A stretch of 5,842 nt of DNA from an uncultured Clostridia bacterium (GTDB taxonomy: Bacteria; Bacillota_A; Clostridia; Christensenellales; Aristaeellaceae), in contig CAMVBO010000125.1 in assembly GCA_947165745.1 (NCBI GenBank), positions 1-5,842 of the forward strand. Reading direction: 5' to 3'. Below, one piece after another: positions 1-5,821 of the stretch. The notes below the pieces were generated by a model. That model was given only the letters and a program-made list of their open reading frames with translations, ran no database searches and had not been told where the DNA came from. The translations under genes were made by a program, and so were the position numbers. Position 1 is the stretch's first letter. Every line of letters begins with the position of its first letter.

Positions 1-25
1 CAAGACGCCGAAAATGCATCGTTCC

Positions 26-49
26 GAATTTAGAAACAGACTCTAATTC
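26..49 (-). other. Weak AT-rich hairpin after mraY
   Basis: Arms at 26-34 and 42-49 pair as GAATTAGA with TCTAATTC, apart from one bulged A, around a 7-nt loop. It has little GC and no T-tract, so it is not a convincing intrinsic terminator. It may be part of the adjacent repeat element. Confidence 0.35.
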
Positions 50-73
50 CTCATTCCCAATTCCTCATTATTC
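46..73. repeat. Degenerate heptanucleotide tandem repeat downstream of mraY
   Basis: The plus strand reads ATTCCTC, ATTCCCA, ATTCCTC and ATTATTC in succession (46-73). Equivalently, the 11-mer AATTCCTCATT occurs twice, 14 bp apart (45-55 and 59-69). The AT-rich composition contrasts with the GC-rich genes. It ends just before the mraY stop codon (76-78) and may be the edge of an interspersed intergenic repeat. In the mRNA sense it reads as repeated GAGGAAT, which resembles Shine-Dalgarno sequence, but no start codon follows at a suitable distance. Confidence 0.6.
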
Positions 74-75
74 CG

Positions 76-1071
76 CTAAGCCACGAACCCCAGCAGCGAA
101 ATCAGGCACAGCACAGCGGTCACGATGTAGTACATGGCCACAATGCGGGTTTCGGGCATGCCGCTGAGCTCAAAGTGATGGTGCAGCGGCGCCATCTTGA
201 AGAAGCGCTTGCCGTGGGTGGCGCGGAAGTAGGCGAACTGGATCAGGTCGGACACGCTGCTCATCACCATCGCCAGCGCGATGATGGGCAGCAGCAGCGA
301 CAGCCGCGTCACCAGGGTCATGCCCACCAGCGCGCCGCCGATGAAGAAGGACCCCACGTCGCCCATGAACACCCTGGCCGGATGGCTGTTGAAGCGCAGG
401 AAGCCCAGCAGGCCGCCCGCCATGGCCCCGGCGAAGATCGCCACGTTCAGCAGGTTATCCGCCTCGGCGGGGTTGGCCGCTGCCAGGGCCACACAGATCA
501 GCGCCATCGTCACAAAGTCGAACAGGCTGCAGCCGCCCAGCAGGCCGTCCAGGCCGTCCAGCAGGTTGGCGGAATTCACCGTGCCCACCAGCACGAACAC
601 CATCACCGGAATGTAGAACCAGCCCAGGTTCCACTCCACGTTGAAGAAAGGCACCGTCAGGCTTGCGCCGATTTTCGGGTTGAAGTAAGCCCAGAAGGCC
701 AGTCCGATGGACAGCAGGATCTGCGGCGCCAGCTTCTGCTTGGGGGTAAGGCCCTCGGCGGCGTGGTGGCGAATCTTGATCCAGTCGTCGATGAAGCCGA
801 TCATGCCGAAGCCCAGGGCGCTGACCAGCGCCATGAGCAGGAAATCCCAGCGGGCGTCGCCATAGGAAAAGGCCAGCGCCGCGATCAGCGCGGGCACGGC
901 GAATATGATGCCGCCCATCTGGGGCGTACCCTGCTTCTTCTTGTGGGTCTGGGGCCCCAGCTCGTAGATCTCCTTGCCGAACTTCATCTTCTTCAGCCAC
1001 GGGATCACGATCGGCCCCAGCACCATGGCCATGGCAAACGCCGCAATGACGGTCCAAATCAACCTTTGCAT
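76..1071 (-). CDS. mraY: Phospho-N-acetylmuramoyl-pentapeptide transferase (MraY)
   Basis: Integral membrane enzyme that transfers phospho-MurNAc-pentapeptide from UDP to undecaprenyl phosphate, giving lipid I on the cytoplasmic face of the membrane. The 331-residue product has the usual family length and about ten hydrophobic segments. Visible motifs are HKKKQGTPQMGG (43-54), the aspartate pair D95-D96 in FIDDWIKI, NLLDGLDGL (169-177), FMGDVGS (235-241) and APLHHHFE (294-301). The triple histidine separates MraY from WecA/TagO-type relatives. One oddity is a leucine at 171, where MraY normally has threonine (NLTDG). The ATG has a GGAAGGAA Shine-Dalgarno at about 1082-1089, with somewhat long spacing (11 nt from AAGGA). 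It starts 25 nt after the murE stop, so it is probably co-transcribed. It is the last gene of the run inside the window, and no murF precedes it. Confidence 0.98.
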   Translation of the reverse strand: MQRLIWTVIAAFAMAMVLGPIVIPWLKKMKFGKEIYELGPQTHKKKQGTPQMGGIIFAVPALIAALAFSYGDARWDFLLMALVSALGFGMIGFIDDWIKIRHHAAEGLTPKQKLAPQILLSIGLAFWAYFNPKIGASLTVPFFNVEWNLGWFYIPVMVFVLVGTVNSANLLDGLDGLLGGCSLFDFVTMALICVALAAANPAEADNLLNVAIFAGAMAGGLLGFLRFNSHPARVFMGDVGSFFIGGALVGMTLVTRLSLLLPIIALAMVMSSVSDLIQFAYFRATHGKRFFKMAPLHHHFELSGMPETRIVAMYYIVTAVLCLISLLGFVA

Positions 1072-1096
1072 TTATCTTATGTTCCTTCCGATGTTT

Positions 1097-2548
1097 TCAA
1101 ATCTCTTCCAGCAATTCCCGCACGACGACCTTTTCGTCAAACGGGTGCTTGACGCCCTTGATGTCCTGATAGGTCTCGTGGCCCTTGCCGGCCAGCACCA
1201 CCACATCCCCCGGCTCCGCGTGGGTCAGGGCATAGCGAATGGCCTCGCGGCGGTTCTCGATGACTGTGTATTCGCAGCCGGTGGACTTGATGCCCTCCTC
1301 GATGGCGTCCAGGATCGACATGGGGTCCTCATTGCGGGGATTGTCGCTGGTCAGTATGCAATAATCCGCCAGCTGGCCGCCGATCTGGCCCATCATGGGG
1401 CGCTTGGCCTTGTCCCGGTCGCCGCCACAGCCGAACAGCGCGATCATACGCCCCTTGGCCGTCTGGCGCACGGCGCGCAGCACGTTCTCCAGGCTGTCGG
1501 GAGAATGGGCATAGTCCAGGATCACCCGGTAGGGCGTGCCAGTGTCCAGCAGCTCGATGCGCCCGGGCACAGCGTGGACGTTTTCAAGCCCCTGCCGGAT
1601 GCTTTCCGGGCCCGCCCCGGCGCAGATGGCAATGCCCGCGGCCATCAGGGCGTTGTATACGTTGAAGATGCCCGCCAGGTGCAGGGACACGGTGGTGCGG
1701 AAGTGCTTGTGCCAGGTCATCAGGAAGCTGCACCCGCGCTCGCCGATCTCGATGTCGTTGGCGTACACGTCGCTGCTCTCCCGGATGCCGATGCGCATCT
1801 TCTGGCAATCCACGCCTTTGATGGCGGCGCCGACCCGCTCGTCGTCCACGTTGTAGACGATGGTTTCGCAGATCGCCGGGTCCATCAACCGCATCTTGGC
1901 GGCGAAGTAGGCGTCCATATCCGGGAAGTAGTCCAGATGGTCCTGGGAGAAATTGGAGAACGCGCCCACCTTGAACTTCACGCCCGCCAGCCGGTGCATG
2001 TCCAGCGCGTGGGCGGACACCTCCATGATGACGCACTCCATACCCGCGTCCACCATGCGCCGAAGCAGCGTCTGGGTCTCGATGGGATCGGGAGTGGTCA
2101 GCCGGTTGGGCAGGGTCTCCTCGCCGATCATGGAGCAGACCGTGCCGATCAGGCCGCACTTCACCCCGGCGGCCTCCATGATGGATTTCACCAGAAAGGA
2201 GGTGGTGGTCTTGCCCTTGGTGCCGGTGATGCCCAGCATCATCAGCTTTTCCGCCGGATTGCCGAAATATTCGGCCGCCATGTAGGAAAGCGCCTTGCGC
2301 ACGTCCTCCACCAGCACCTGCGGCACGTCCAGGTCCAGCCTGCGCTGCACCACCAGCGCCACGGCGCCCTTCTCCACGGCCTGGGGGGCGAACTTATGGG
2401 CGTCCACCTGCAAGCCGGGCGTGCAGAAGAACAGCGCGCCGCGCTCCACCTTTCTGGAGTCGATGCACAGCGACGTGATCTCCACGTCCGTATTGCCAAG
2501 GGCCTGTACCTGGCCCGGTATTTTCACGATCAGCGCGTTCAGTTTCAT
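1097..2548 (-). CDS. murE: UDP-MurNAc-L-Ala-D-Glu:meso-diaminopimelate ligase (MurE)
   Basis: Cytoplasmic Mur ligase that uses ATP to add the third stem-peptide residue to UDP-MurNAc-L-Ala-D-Glu. The 483-residue length is normal. The N-terminal UDP-binding domain (about 1-95) includes SLCIDSRKV (26-34). The central ATPase domain has the P-loop GITGTKGKTTT (106-116), TTPDP (151-155), EVSAHAL (176-182), and K218 in AYFAAKMRLM, the position of the carbamylated lysine in the family. The C-terminal domain has YAHSPDS (346-352), GCGGDRDKAKRP (373-384) and GKGHETYQ (454-461). DNPRNEDP (402-409) is the DNPR motif associated with meso-diaminopimelate rather than lysine specificity, so EC 6.3.2.13 is inferred. 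The ATG is set by GGGAGG (2556-2561) at 7-nt spacing. The gene lies 39 nt after the PBP stop and 25 nt before mraY. Confidence 0.98.
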   Translation of the reverse strand: MKLNALIVKIPGQVQALGNTDVEITSLCIDSRKVERGALFFCTPGLQVDAHKFAPQAVEKGAVALVVQRRLDLDVPQVLVEDVRKALSYMAAEYFGNPAEKLMMLGITGTKGKTTTSFLVKSIMEAAGVKCGLIGTVCSMIGEETLPNRLTTPDPIETQTLLRRMVDAGMECVIMEVSAHALDMHRLAGVKFKVGAFSNFSQDHLDYFPDMDAYFAAKMRLMDPAICETIVYNVDDERVGAAIKGVDCQKMRIGIRESSDVYANDIEIGERGCSFLMTWHKHFRTTVSLHLAGIFNVYNALMAAGIAICAGAGPESIRQGLENVHAVPGRIELLDTGTPYRVILDYAHSPDSLENVLRAVRQTAKGRMIALFGCGGDRDKAKRPMMGQIGGQLADYCILTSDNPRNEDPMSILDAIEEGIKSTGCEYTVIENRREAIRYALTHAEPGDVVVLAGKGHETYQDIKGVKHPFDEKVVVRELLEEI

Positions 2549-2587
2549 CCGGCAGCCTCCCGAATTGAATGTCGTATCTCATGGGGC

Positions 2588-4711
2588 TCACGGCGGCTCG
2601 AAGCGCACCGTCACCCGCGTGGTTGGATTCACCTGTTCCCCGGCGGCGGGCGTCTGGCTCACGGCCAGCCCGCTGCCCTCGATGGCCAGCTGCAGCCCAT
2701 AGGACTTCAAAAGGCGATTGGCCTCCGTCACGGGCATGCCGGTCACATCCGGCACGGTCACGTCCTCGCCTTCGATTTGGACGCCCTCTACATAGAGCAT
2801 CACCAGCGCCCCGGCGTTCATGTCGGCCCCCGGGGCGGGCAGCTGACCCTTCACCCGGCTTCCCGCGCCGTCCAGCACGGCGTCAAAGCCGACCTCCTCC
2901 AGCGCGTGGATCGCGTCCTCCACGTCCATGCCGGTCACGTCCGGCACCGGGATCTGCGCCGCGGGCGGTTCGTCCGTCTCCGGGGCCACGCCCAGGTAAA
3001 CCAGCGAGCGCTCCAAAATCTCCCGCGCGAAGGGCGCGGCGGTGACCGAGCCAAAGTCCACGGCCACATCCGCCTGATCCACGATCAGAATCACCGCGAT
3101 GCGCGGATCATCCGCCGGCGCGAAGCCCACGAACGAGCCGATGTGGGTGTCCCGGGACACCGCACCGTCTATGTACACCTGGGCCGTGCCCGTCTTGCCG
3201 CCCACGCGGTAGCCGGGGATGTAGGCGTTCTTTCCGCCGCCCAGGGTGACCACGTCCTCCAGCAGCTTTCGCATGGTGGCGGAGGTCTCCGGCTTGATGG
3301 GATGGCCCAGCACCCGCGCTTCGCCCCGCTGGATCACGTTGCCCTCGGCGTCCGCTATTTCCTTGACGACGTAGGGCCTCAAAAGGTTCCCGCCATTGAT
3401 GGCGGCGCACACGGCCCGAAGCAGCTGCATGGGCGTCACCGCCACGGACTGGCCAAAGCCGATGCGGGCGATGTCCACCCGCTTCACGGCGCTCTTGCCG
3501 ATCACGATGCCCTCGGCCTCGCCGGGGATGTCCACCCCGGTCCTCCGGCCGATGCCGAAGGCGTCCAGGTATTGATAGAAGGTCTCCGTGCCCAGCCTCA
3601 GGCCCATCTCCACGAACACCGGGTTGCAGGAGTTCTGCAGCGCCTGGGCGAAGTTTTCCGCCCCGTGGGGCTTGCCCCAGCAGCGGATTTTTCCGCCCTC
3701 CACCGTCACGGAGCCGGAGCAGTAGAAGCCCTCGTTCACCGACACCAGCTTCGCGTCCAGCGCGGAGGCGGCGGTGATGATCTTGAAGGTGGAGCCGGGC
3801 TCGTAGGCGTCGGTGAGCACCCGATTGCGCAGCCGTTCGGTCAGCTTCTCCACGTCGTCCCGGGGCGGTGCATTCAGGTCGAAGTCCGGCTTGTTCACCA
3901 TGGCGAGGATCTCGCCGGTGGCCGGGTCCATGGCCAGCACCCGCACGGCCTTGGCGTGGTTCACCTGCAGGGCCTCCCGGGCGGCCTGTTCGCAAAAGCT
4001 CTGGATGGAGGCGTCGATGGTCAGCGTCACGCTGCCGCCGTTGACGGCGGCGATGTACTCGCTCTGGCCGTAGCCCAGCGCGCGGCCCTTGCCGTCGATC
4101 TCATTCAGCACCCTGCCGGCCTTGCCGGACAGATAGCGATCCAGTGACTGTTCCAGCCCCGCCTGGCCCACGCCGTCGATGGTCGTCAGGCCGATGAGCT
4201 GGGTGGCGAACTGGCCCATGGGATAGTATCGCTTGCTCTCCTCCTCCAGATAGAGGCCATCCAACGCGTGATTTCCGGCGGCTGCGTAATCCGCCTTCAT
4301 GCGCTTGATCTGCTGGGCTGTCTCCCGGGGCAGCTGGCGGCGCAGCGTCACGCCGCCGCGGCTGGTGTCCGAGGCCCGCTTCTCGATGGCGGCTGCCTCC
4401 ATGTCCAGAACCGGCGAAAGGATCGCGGCAAACCGGGCGGCGTCCGTCACCTGCCTGGGGCTGACGGAGGCGGTATAGGCCGTGGCGCTCTGGGCCAGCA
4501 CCGCGCCGTTCCTGTCCAGGATCCGCCCCCGGGTGGGCTGGATGGCGCTTTCGCTGGTCCACTGGCTCTGGGCGCGGCGCTGCAGATCCTCGGAAGCGAT
4601 CACCTGCAGATAGAAAAGCCGCCCGGCCAGCGCAGTGAACAGGCTGAAAAACAAAGCCATGCATAGCGCAAGGCGGCGACGGATGACCGGCCCTGTGAGA
4701 ACCAAGCGCAT
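2588..4711 (-). CDS. spoVD: Class B penicillin-binding protein with two PASTA domains (SpoVD / PBP2B type)
   Basis: Membrane-anchored D,D-transpeptidase that cross-links peptidoglycan at the septum, or in the spore cortex if it is a true SpoVD. The 707 residues comprise a basic N-terminus with one membrane segment (about 12-36), a dimerisation/pedestal domain (about 55-215, with RGRILDRNGAVLA at 61-73), and a transpeptidase domain (about 255-570). The active site has S307-T-F-K310, S361-C-N363 and K506-T-G508. Two PASTA repeats follow (about 586-643 and 650-705), each opening with VPDVTGM. Cysteines 331 and 344 flank a short loop (CSGS to IRCW) that resembles the redox-active cysteine pair reported in Bacillus SpoVD. 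B. subtilis PBP2B has two PASTA domains and SpoVD has one, so the single gene here mixes features and the symbol is tentative. It starts 22 nt after ftsL. The start codon is uncertain by two codons, because a TTG at 4705 has better Shine-Dalgarno spacing. Confidence 0.93.
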   Translation of the reverse strand: MRLVLTGPVIRRRLALCMALFFSLFTALAGRLFYLQVIASEDLQRRAQSQWTSESAIQPTRGRILDRNGAVLAQSATAYTASVSPRQVTDAARFAAILSPVLDMEAAAIEKRASDTSRGGVTLRRQLPRETAQQIKRMKADYAAAGNHALDGLYLEEESKRYYPMGQFATQLIGLTTIDGVGQAGLEQSLDRYLSGKAGRVLNEIDGKGRALGYGQSEYIAAVNGGSVTLTIDASIQSFCEQAAREALQVNHAKAVRVLAMDPATGEILAMVNKPDFDLNAPPRDDVEKLTERLRNRVLTDAYEPGSTFKIITAASALDAKLVSVNEGFYCSGSVTVEGGKIRCWGKPHGAENFAQALQNSCNPVFVEMGLRLGTETFYQYLDAFGIGRRTGVDIPGEAEGIVIGKSAVKRVDIARIGFGQSVAVTPMQLLRAVCAAINGGNLLRPYVVKEIADAEGNVIQRGEARVLGHPIKPETSATMRKLLEDVVTLGGGKNAYIPGYRVGGKTGTAQVYIDGAVSRDTHIGSFVGFAPADDPRIAVILIVDQADVAVDFGSVTAAPFAREILERSLVYLGVAPETDEPPAAQIPVPDVTGMDVEDAIHALEEVGFDAVLDGAGSRVKGQLPAPGADMNAGALVMLYVEGVQIEGEDVTVPDVTGMPVTEANRLLKSYGLQLAIEGSGLAVSQTPAAGEQVNPTTRVTVRFEPP

Positions 4712-4733
4712 CCCTCCCCGCCTCGGATATGAT

Positions 4734-5102
4734 TTAGTCGATCATTTCCTCCGCGCCGGAATTGTCGGCGCTCTGCGTGGACGTACTGTCGATCACCGTG
4801 GGCAGATTCACCACCCGAAGCTGTGTCTCGTCGGGCTGTTCCATGCCCAGCTGCTGCGCCCTGGCAGCGATCCGATTCAGGTTGTGGTACTGGCTCAGGC
4901 CCAGGTTCAGGTTGTCGGCGCTGGCGCTCAGCGCCTTGATCTCCTTCTGGGTTTGAACAACCTGCTTGTTCTGGCCCGACAGCTTTGCCATCATGGCGAT
5001 CTGTGCAAACACGCCGATGAACAGCACCAGCGCGAACGCGATCATCAGCGCGCGACTCGTCCGCCTCTCCCGCTCACGGGAGGATTCCCGCATCCTGTTC
5101 AT
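4734..5102 (-). CDS. ftsL: FtsL-like cell division protein (septum formation initiator family)
   Basis: Small bitopic divisome protein, expected to pair through its extracellular coiled coil with DivIC/FtsB and help activate the septal synthase next to it. The 122 residues show a short, very basic cytoplasmic tail (residues 1-17, rich in Arg), one membrane segment (about 18-38), a heptad-like region (about 42-75), and the family-typical C-terminal stretch RIAARAQQLGM (77-87) followed by QLRVVNLP (94-101). An acidic, Ser/Thr-rich tail ends the protein. FtsL sequences diverge strongly, so the call rests as much on size, topology and position upstream of the division PBP as on motifs. A DivIC-type paralogue is the alternative. 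The start is fixed by GGAGG (5110-5114) with 7-nt spacing. It follows mraZ by 29 nt, where rsmH would normally intervene. Confidence 0.9.
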   Translation of the reverse strand: MNRMRESSRERERRTSRALMIAFALVLFIGVFAQIAMMAKLSGQNKQVVQTQKEIKALSASADNLNLGLSQYHNLNRIAARAQQLGMEQPDETQLRVVNLPTVIDSTSTQSADNSGAEEMID

Positions 5103-5131
5103 ATCTATTCCTCCGTGATATTGGATAGAAC

Positions 5132-5596
5132 TCAGTTGCCCTGGGGGCTGTAGTAGCGGTCGTTCACGTATTCAAGCAGCGCGTTGATATCCGTCTCGCT
5201 CTCTTCGCAGGTGGCCGCGAAGCGGCTCTCGTCCCAGATCTCCAGCCAACGGCCCATGCCTGCAAAGCGAATGGCCTTGTCCATGCCGGCCTTCTGGCGC
5301 AGCACGGCGGGAAGCAGCACGCGCCCCTGGCCGTCCAGGCTCTGATCCGTAAAGGAGAAGGCCTTGATCAGCCGGACATAAGCCATACCGCGAACATCGC
5401 TGTCCGGGATGCGGTCCAGCCGCTCGCTCATCTGCTGCCACTTCTCGGTGGGATAGAGGGCAATGGCGTTGAACTCGTTGTTCAGGCCGATCGTGAAGCC
5501 GTCGCCCAGCGCGTCGCGATAGGCCGCGGGGATGGTCACCCGGCCCTTGGGGTCAATATTATGCGTATAGTTTCCGGAAAATTCTGCCGCTGGCAC
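5132..5596 (-). CDS. mraZ: Transcriptional regulator MraZ (GTG start)
   Basis: DNA-binding protein of the SpoVT/AbrB-like superfamily that forms ring-shaped oligomers and represses its own dcw operon. The tandem half-domains are clear: FSGNYTHNIDPKGRVTIP (6-23) carries the first DxxxR motif (DPKGR, 15-19), and SLDGQGRVLLP (86-96) carries the second (DGQGR, 88-92). I place the start at the GTG at 5596 and not the in-frame ATG at 5662. The ATG lies upstream of the -10 box, so it would not be transcribed from that promoter. The GTG has AGGGGGTGA (5602-5610), one base from the ideal AGGAGGTGA, at 8-nt spacing. This gives 154 residues, close to the family norm of about 145, with the conserved fold starting at once. 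It is the first gene of the operon. Confidence 0.95.
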   Translation of the reverse strand: MPAAEFSGNYTHNIDPKGRVTIPAAYRDALGDGFTIGLNNEFNAIALYPTEKWQQMSERLDRIPDSDVRGMAYVRLIKAFSFTDQSLDGQGRVLLPAVLRQKAGMDKAIRFAGMGRWLEIWDESRFAATCEESETDINALLEYVNDRYYSPQGN

Positions 5597-5601
5597 TGGC
5601 T

Positions 5602-5610
5602 TCACCCCCT
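5602..5610 (-). promoter_or_regulatory. Ribosome binding site of mraZ that decides the GTG start
   Basis: AGGGGGTGA on the minus strand differs by one base from the complement of the 16S rRNA tail (AGGAGGTGA). It ends so that the GGGGG core lies 8 nt before the GTG at 5596. No comparable site precedes the in-frame GTGs at 5620 or 5605. Confidence 0.8.
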
Positions 5611-5628
5611 TTTCTGCCACTCTGTATG

Positions 5629-5675
5629 ACACATTATACCACATCCATACCCTTTGCGCCACATTTTGACACTTA
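5629..5675 (-). promoter_or_regulatory. Probable MraZ operator: five phased AAWGTGK units
   Basis: On the minus strand, five heptamers recur at exactly 10-bp steps: TAAGTGT (5675-5669), AATGTGG (5665-5659), AAAGGGT (5655-5649), GATGTGG (5645-5639) and AATGTGT (5635-5629). MraZ is known to bind short GTG/TGGG-type direct repeats spaced one helical turn apart in its own promoter, including AAAGTGK-N3 repeats in Mollicutes and TGGGN-N5 in E. coli. The array covers the -10 box and the region where a -35 would be, which fits autorepression. Unit 3 is the weakest. Binding itself is inferred. Confidence 0.75.
5633..5641 (-). promoter_or_regulatory. mraZ operon promoter, extended -10 element
   Basis: The minus strand reads TGGTATAAT, a perfect TATAAT (5633-5638) with the TGn extension (5639-5641). 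No good -35 hexamer lies 16-18 bp upstream (TGGCGC at 17 bp), so the extended -10 probably carries recognition. Transcription would begin near 5626, leaving a leader of about 30 nt before the GTG of mraZ. This looks like the single main promoter of the five-gene run, since I saw no convincing promoter in the later intergenic gaps. Confidence 0.8.
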
Positions 5676-5736
5676 TTTCATATATTTTTCGATTTTTGTC
5701 ACATTCCTTGCCCCATTGTCTCGCACAACCGCCGAC

Positions 5737-5749
5737 CAGGGCTGCCCTG
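5737..5749. other. Short perfect palindrome CAGGGCTGCCCTG
   Basis: A 6-bp inverted repeat around a single central T lies between the two divergent promoters. There is no adjoining T-tract on either strand, so it does not look like an intrinsic terminator. It could be a protein-binding dyad or chance; nothing else supports a function. Confidence 0.3.
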
Positions 5750-5781
5750 CCACAGAGCAATTATATTTTCATCATGTAATT

Positions 5782-5795
5782 AGAACATGTGTTTG
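5782..5795 (+). promoter_or_regulatory. LexA (SOS) box 1
   Basis: AGAACATGTGTTTG contains the Gram-positive LexA/DinR core GAAC-N4-GTTY and matches 12 of 14 positions of the B. subtilis consensus CGAACRNRYGTTYC. It overlaps the start of the -35 hexamer of the plus-strand promoter, as expected for a repressor site. Confidence 0.7.
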
Positions 5796-5821
5796 CATTT
5801 TAATCGAACATATGTTATACT
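5793..5821 (+). promoter_or_regulatory. Divergent sigma-A-type promoter leading out of the window
   Basis: TTGCAT (5793-5798) and TATACT (5816-5821) are separated by exactly 17 bp, with an A/T-rich upstream stretch (about 5758-5783). The two LexA-like boxes lie across it. Transcription would begin near 5828. An AGGA at 5835-5838 could be the Shine-Dalgarno, which would put the start codon a few bases beyond the right edge. The gene is not in the window. lexA, which commonly regulates itself, is a reasonable guess but unproven. Confidence 0.7.
5805..5818 (+). promoter_or_regulatory. LexA (SOS) box 2
   Basis: CGAACATATGTTAT keeps the GAAC-N4-GTT core and matches 12 of 14 consensus positions. 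It sits in the spacer of the plus-strand promoter and runs into its -10 element. Its centre is 23 bp from that of box 1, so the two could be occupied together. Confidence 0.7.

Noticed and set aside
1..19. Possible start of a further minus-strand gene at the ATG at 17-19
   Set aside because: Only six codons remain before the window edge and there is no good Shine-Dalgarno, so it cannot be supported.
175..1152. Plus-strand open frame opposite mraY
   Set aside because: A His/Gln/Arg-rich translation with no recognisable fold, and a shadow of the convincing MraY frame.
2588..2960. Near-identical VPDVTGM segments in the PBP considered as a DNA repeat
   Set aside because: They are the conserved openings of two PASTA domains. 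The rest of each repeat differs, so this is ordinary protein-domain repetition.
974..4147. Very long plus-strand open frame of 1057 codons antisense to murE and the PBP
   Set aside because: Its product is a low-complexity, His/Gly/Ala/Gln-rich sequence with no domain. It lies exactly opposite two genes with intact catalytic motifs and is explained by high GC at their third codon positions.
5737..5749. Palindrome considered as an intrinsic terminator
   Set aside because: The stem is only 6 bp with a one-base centre and no T-tract follows on either strand. It also sits between two promoters that diverge, where no transcript needs to end.
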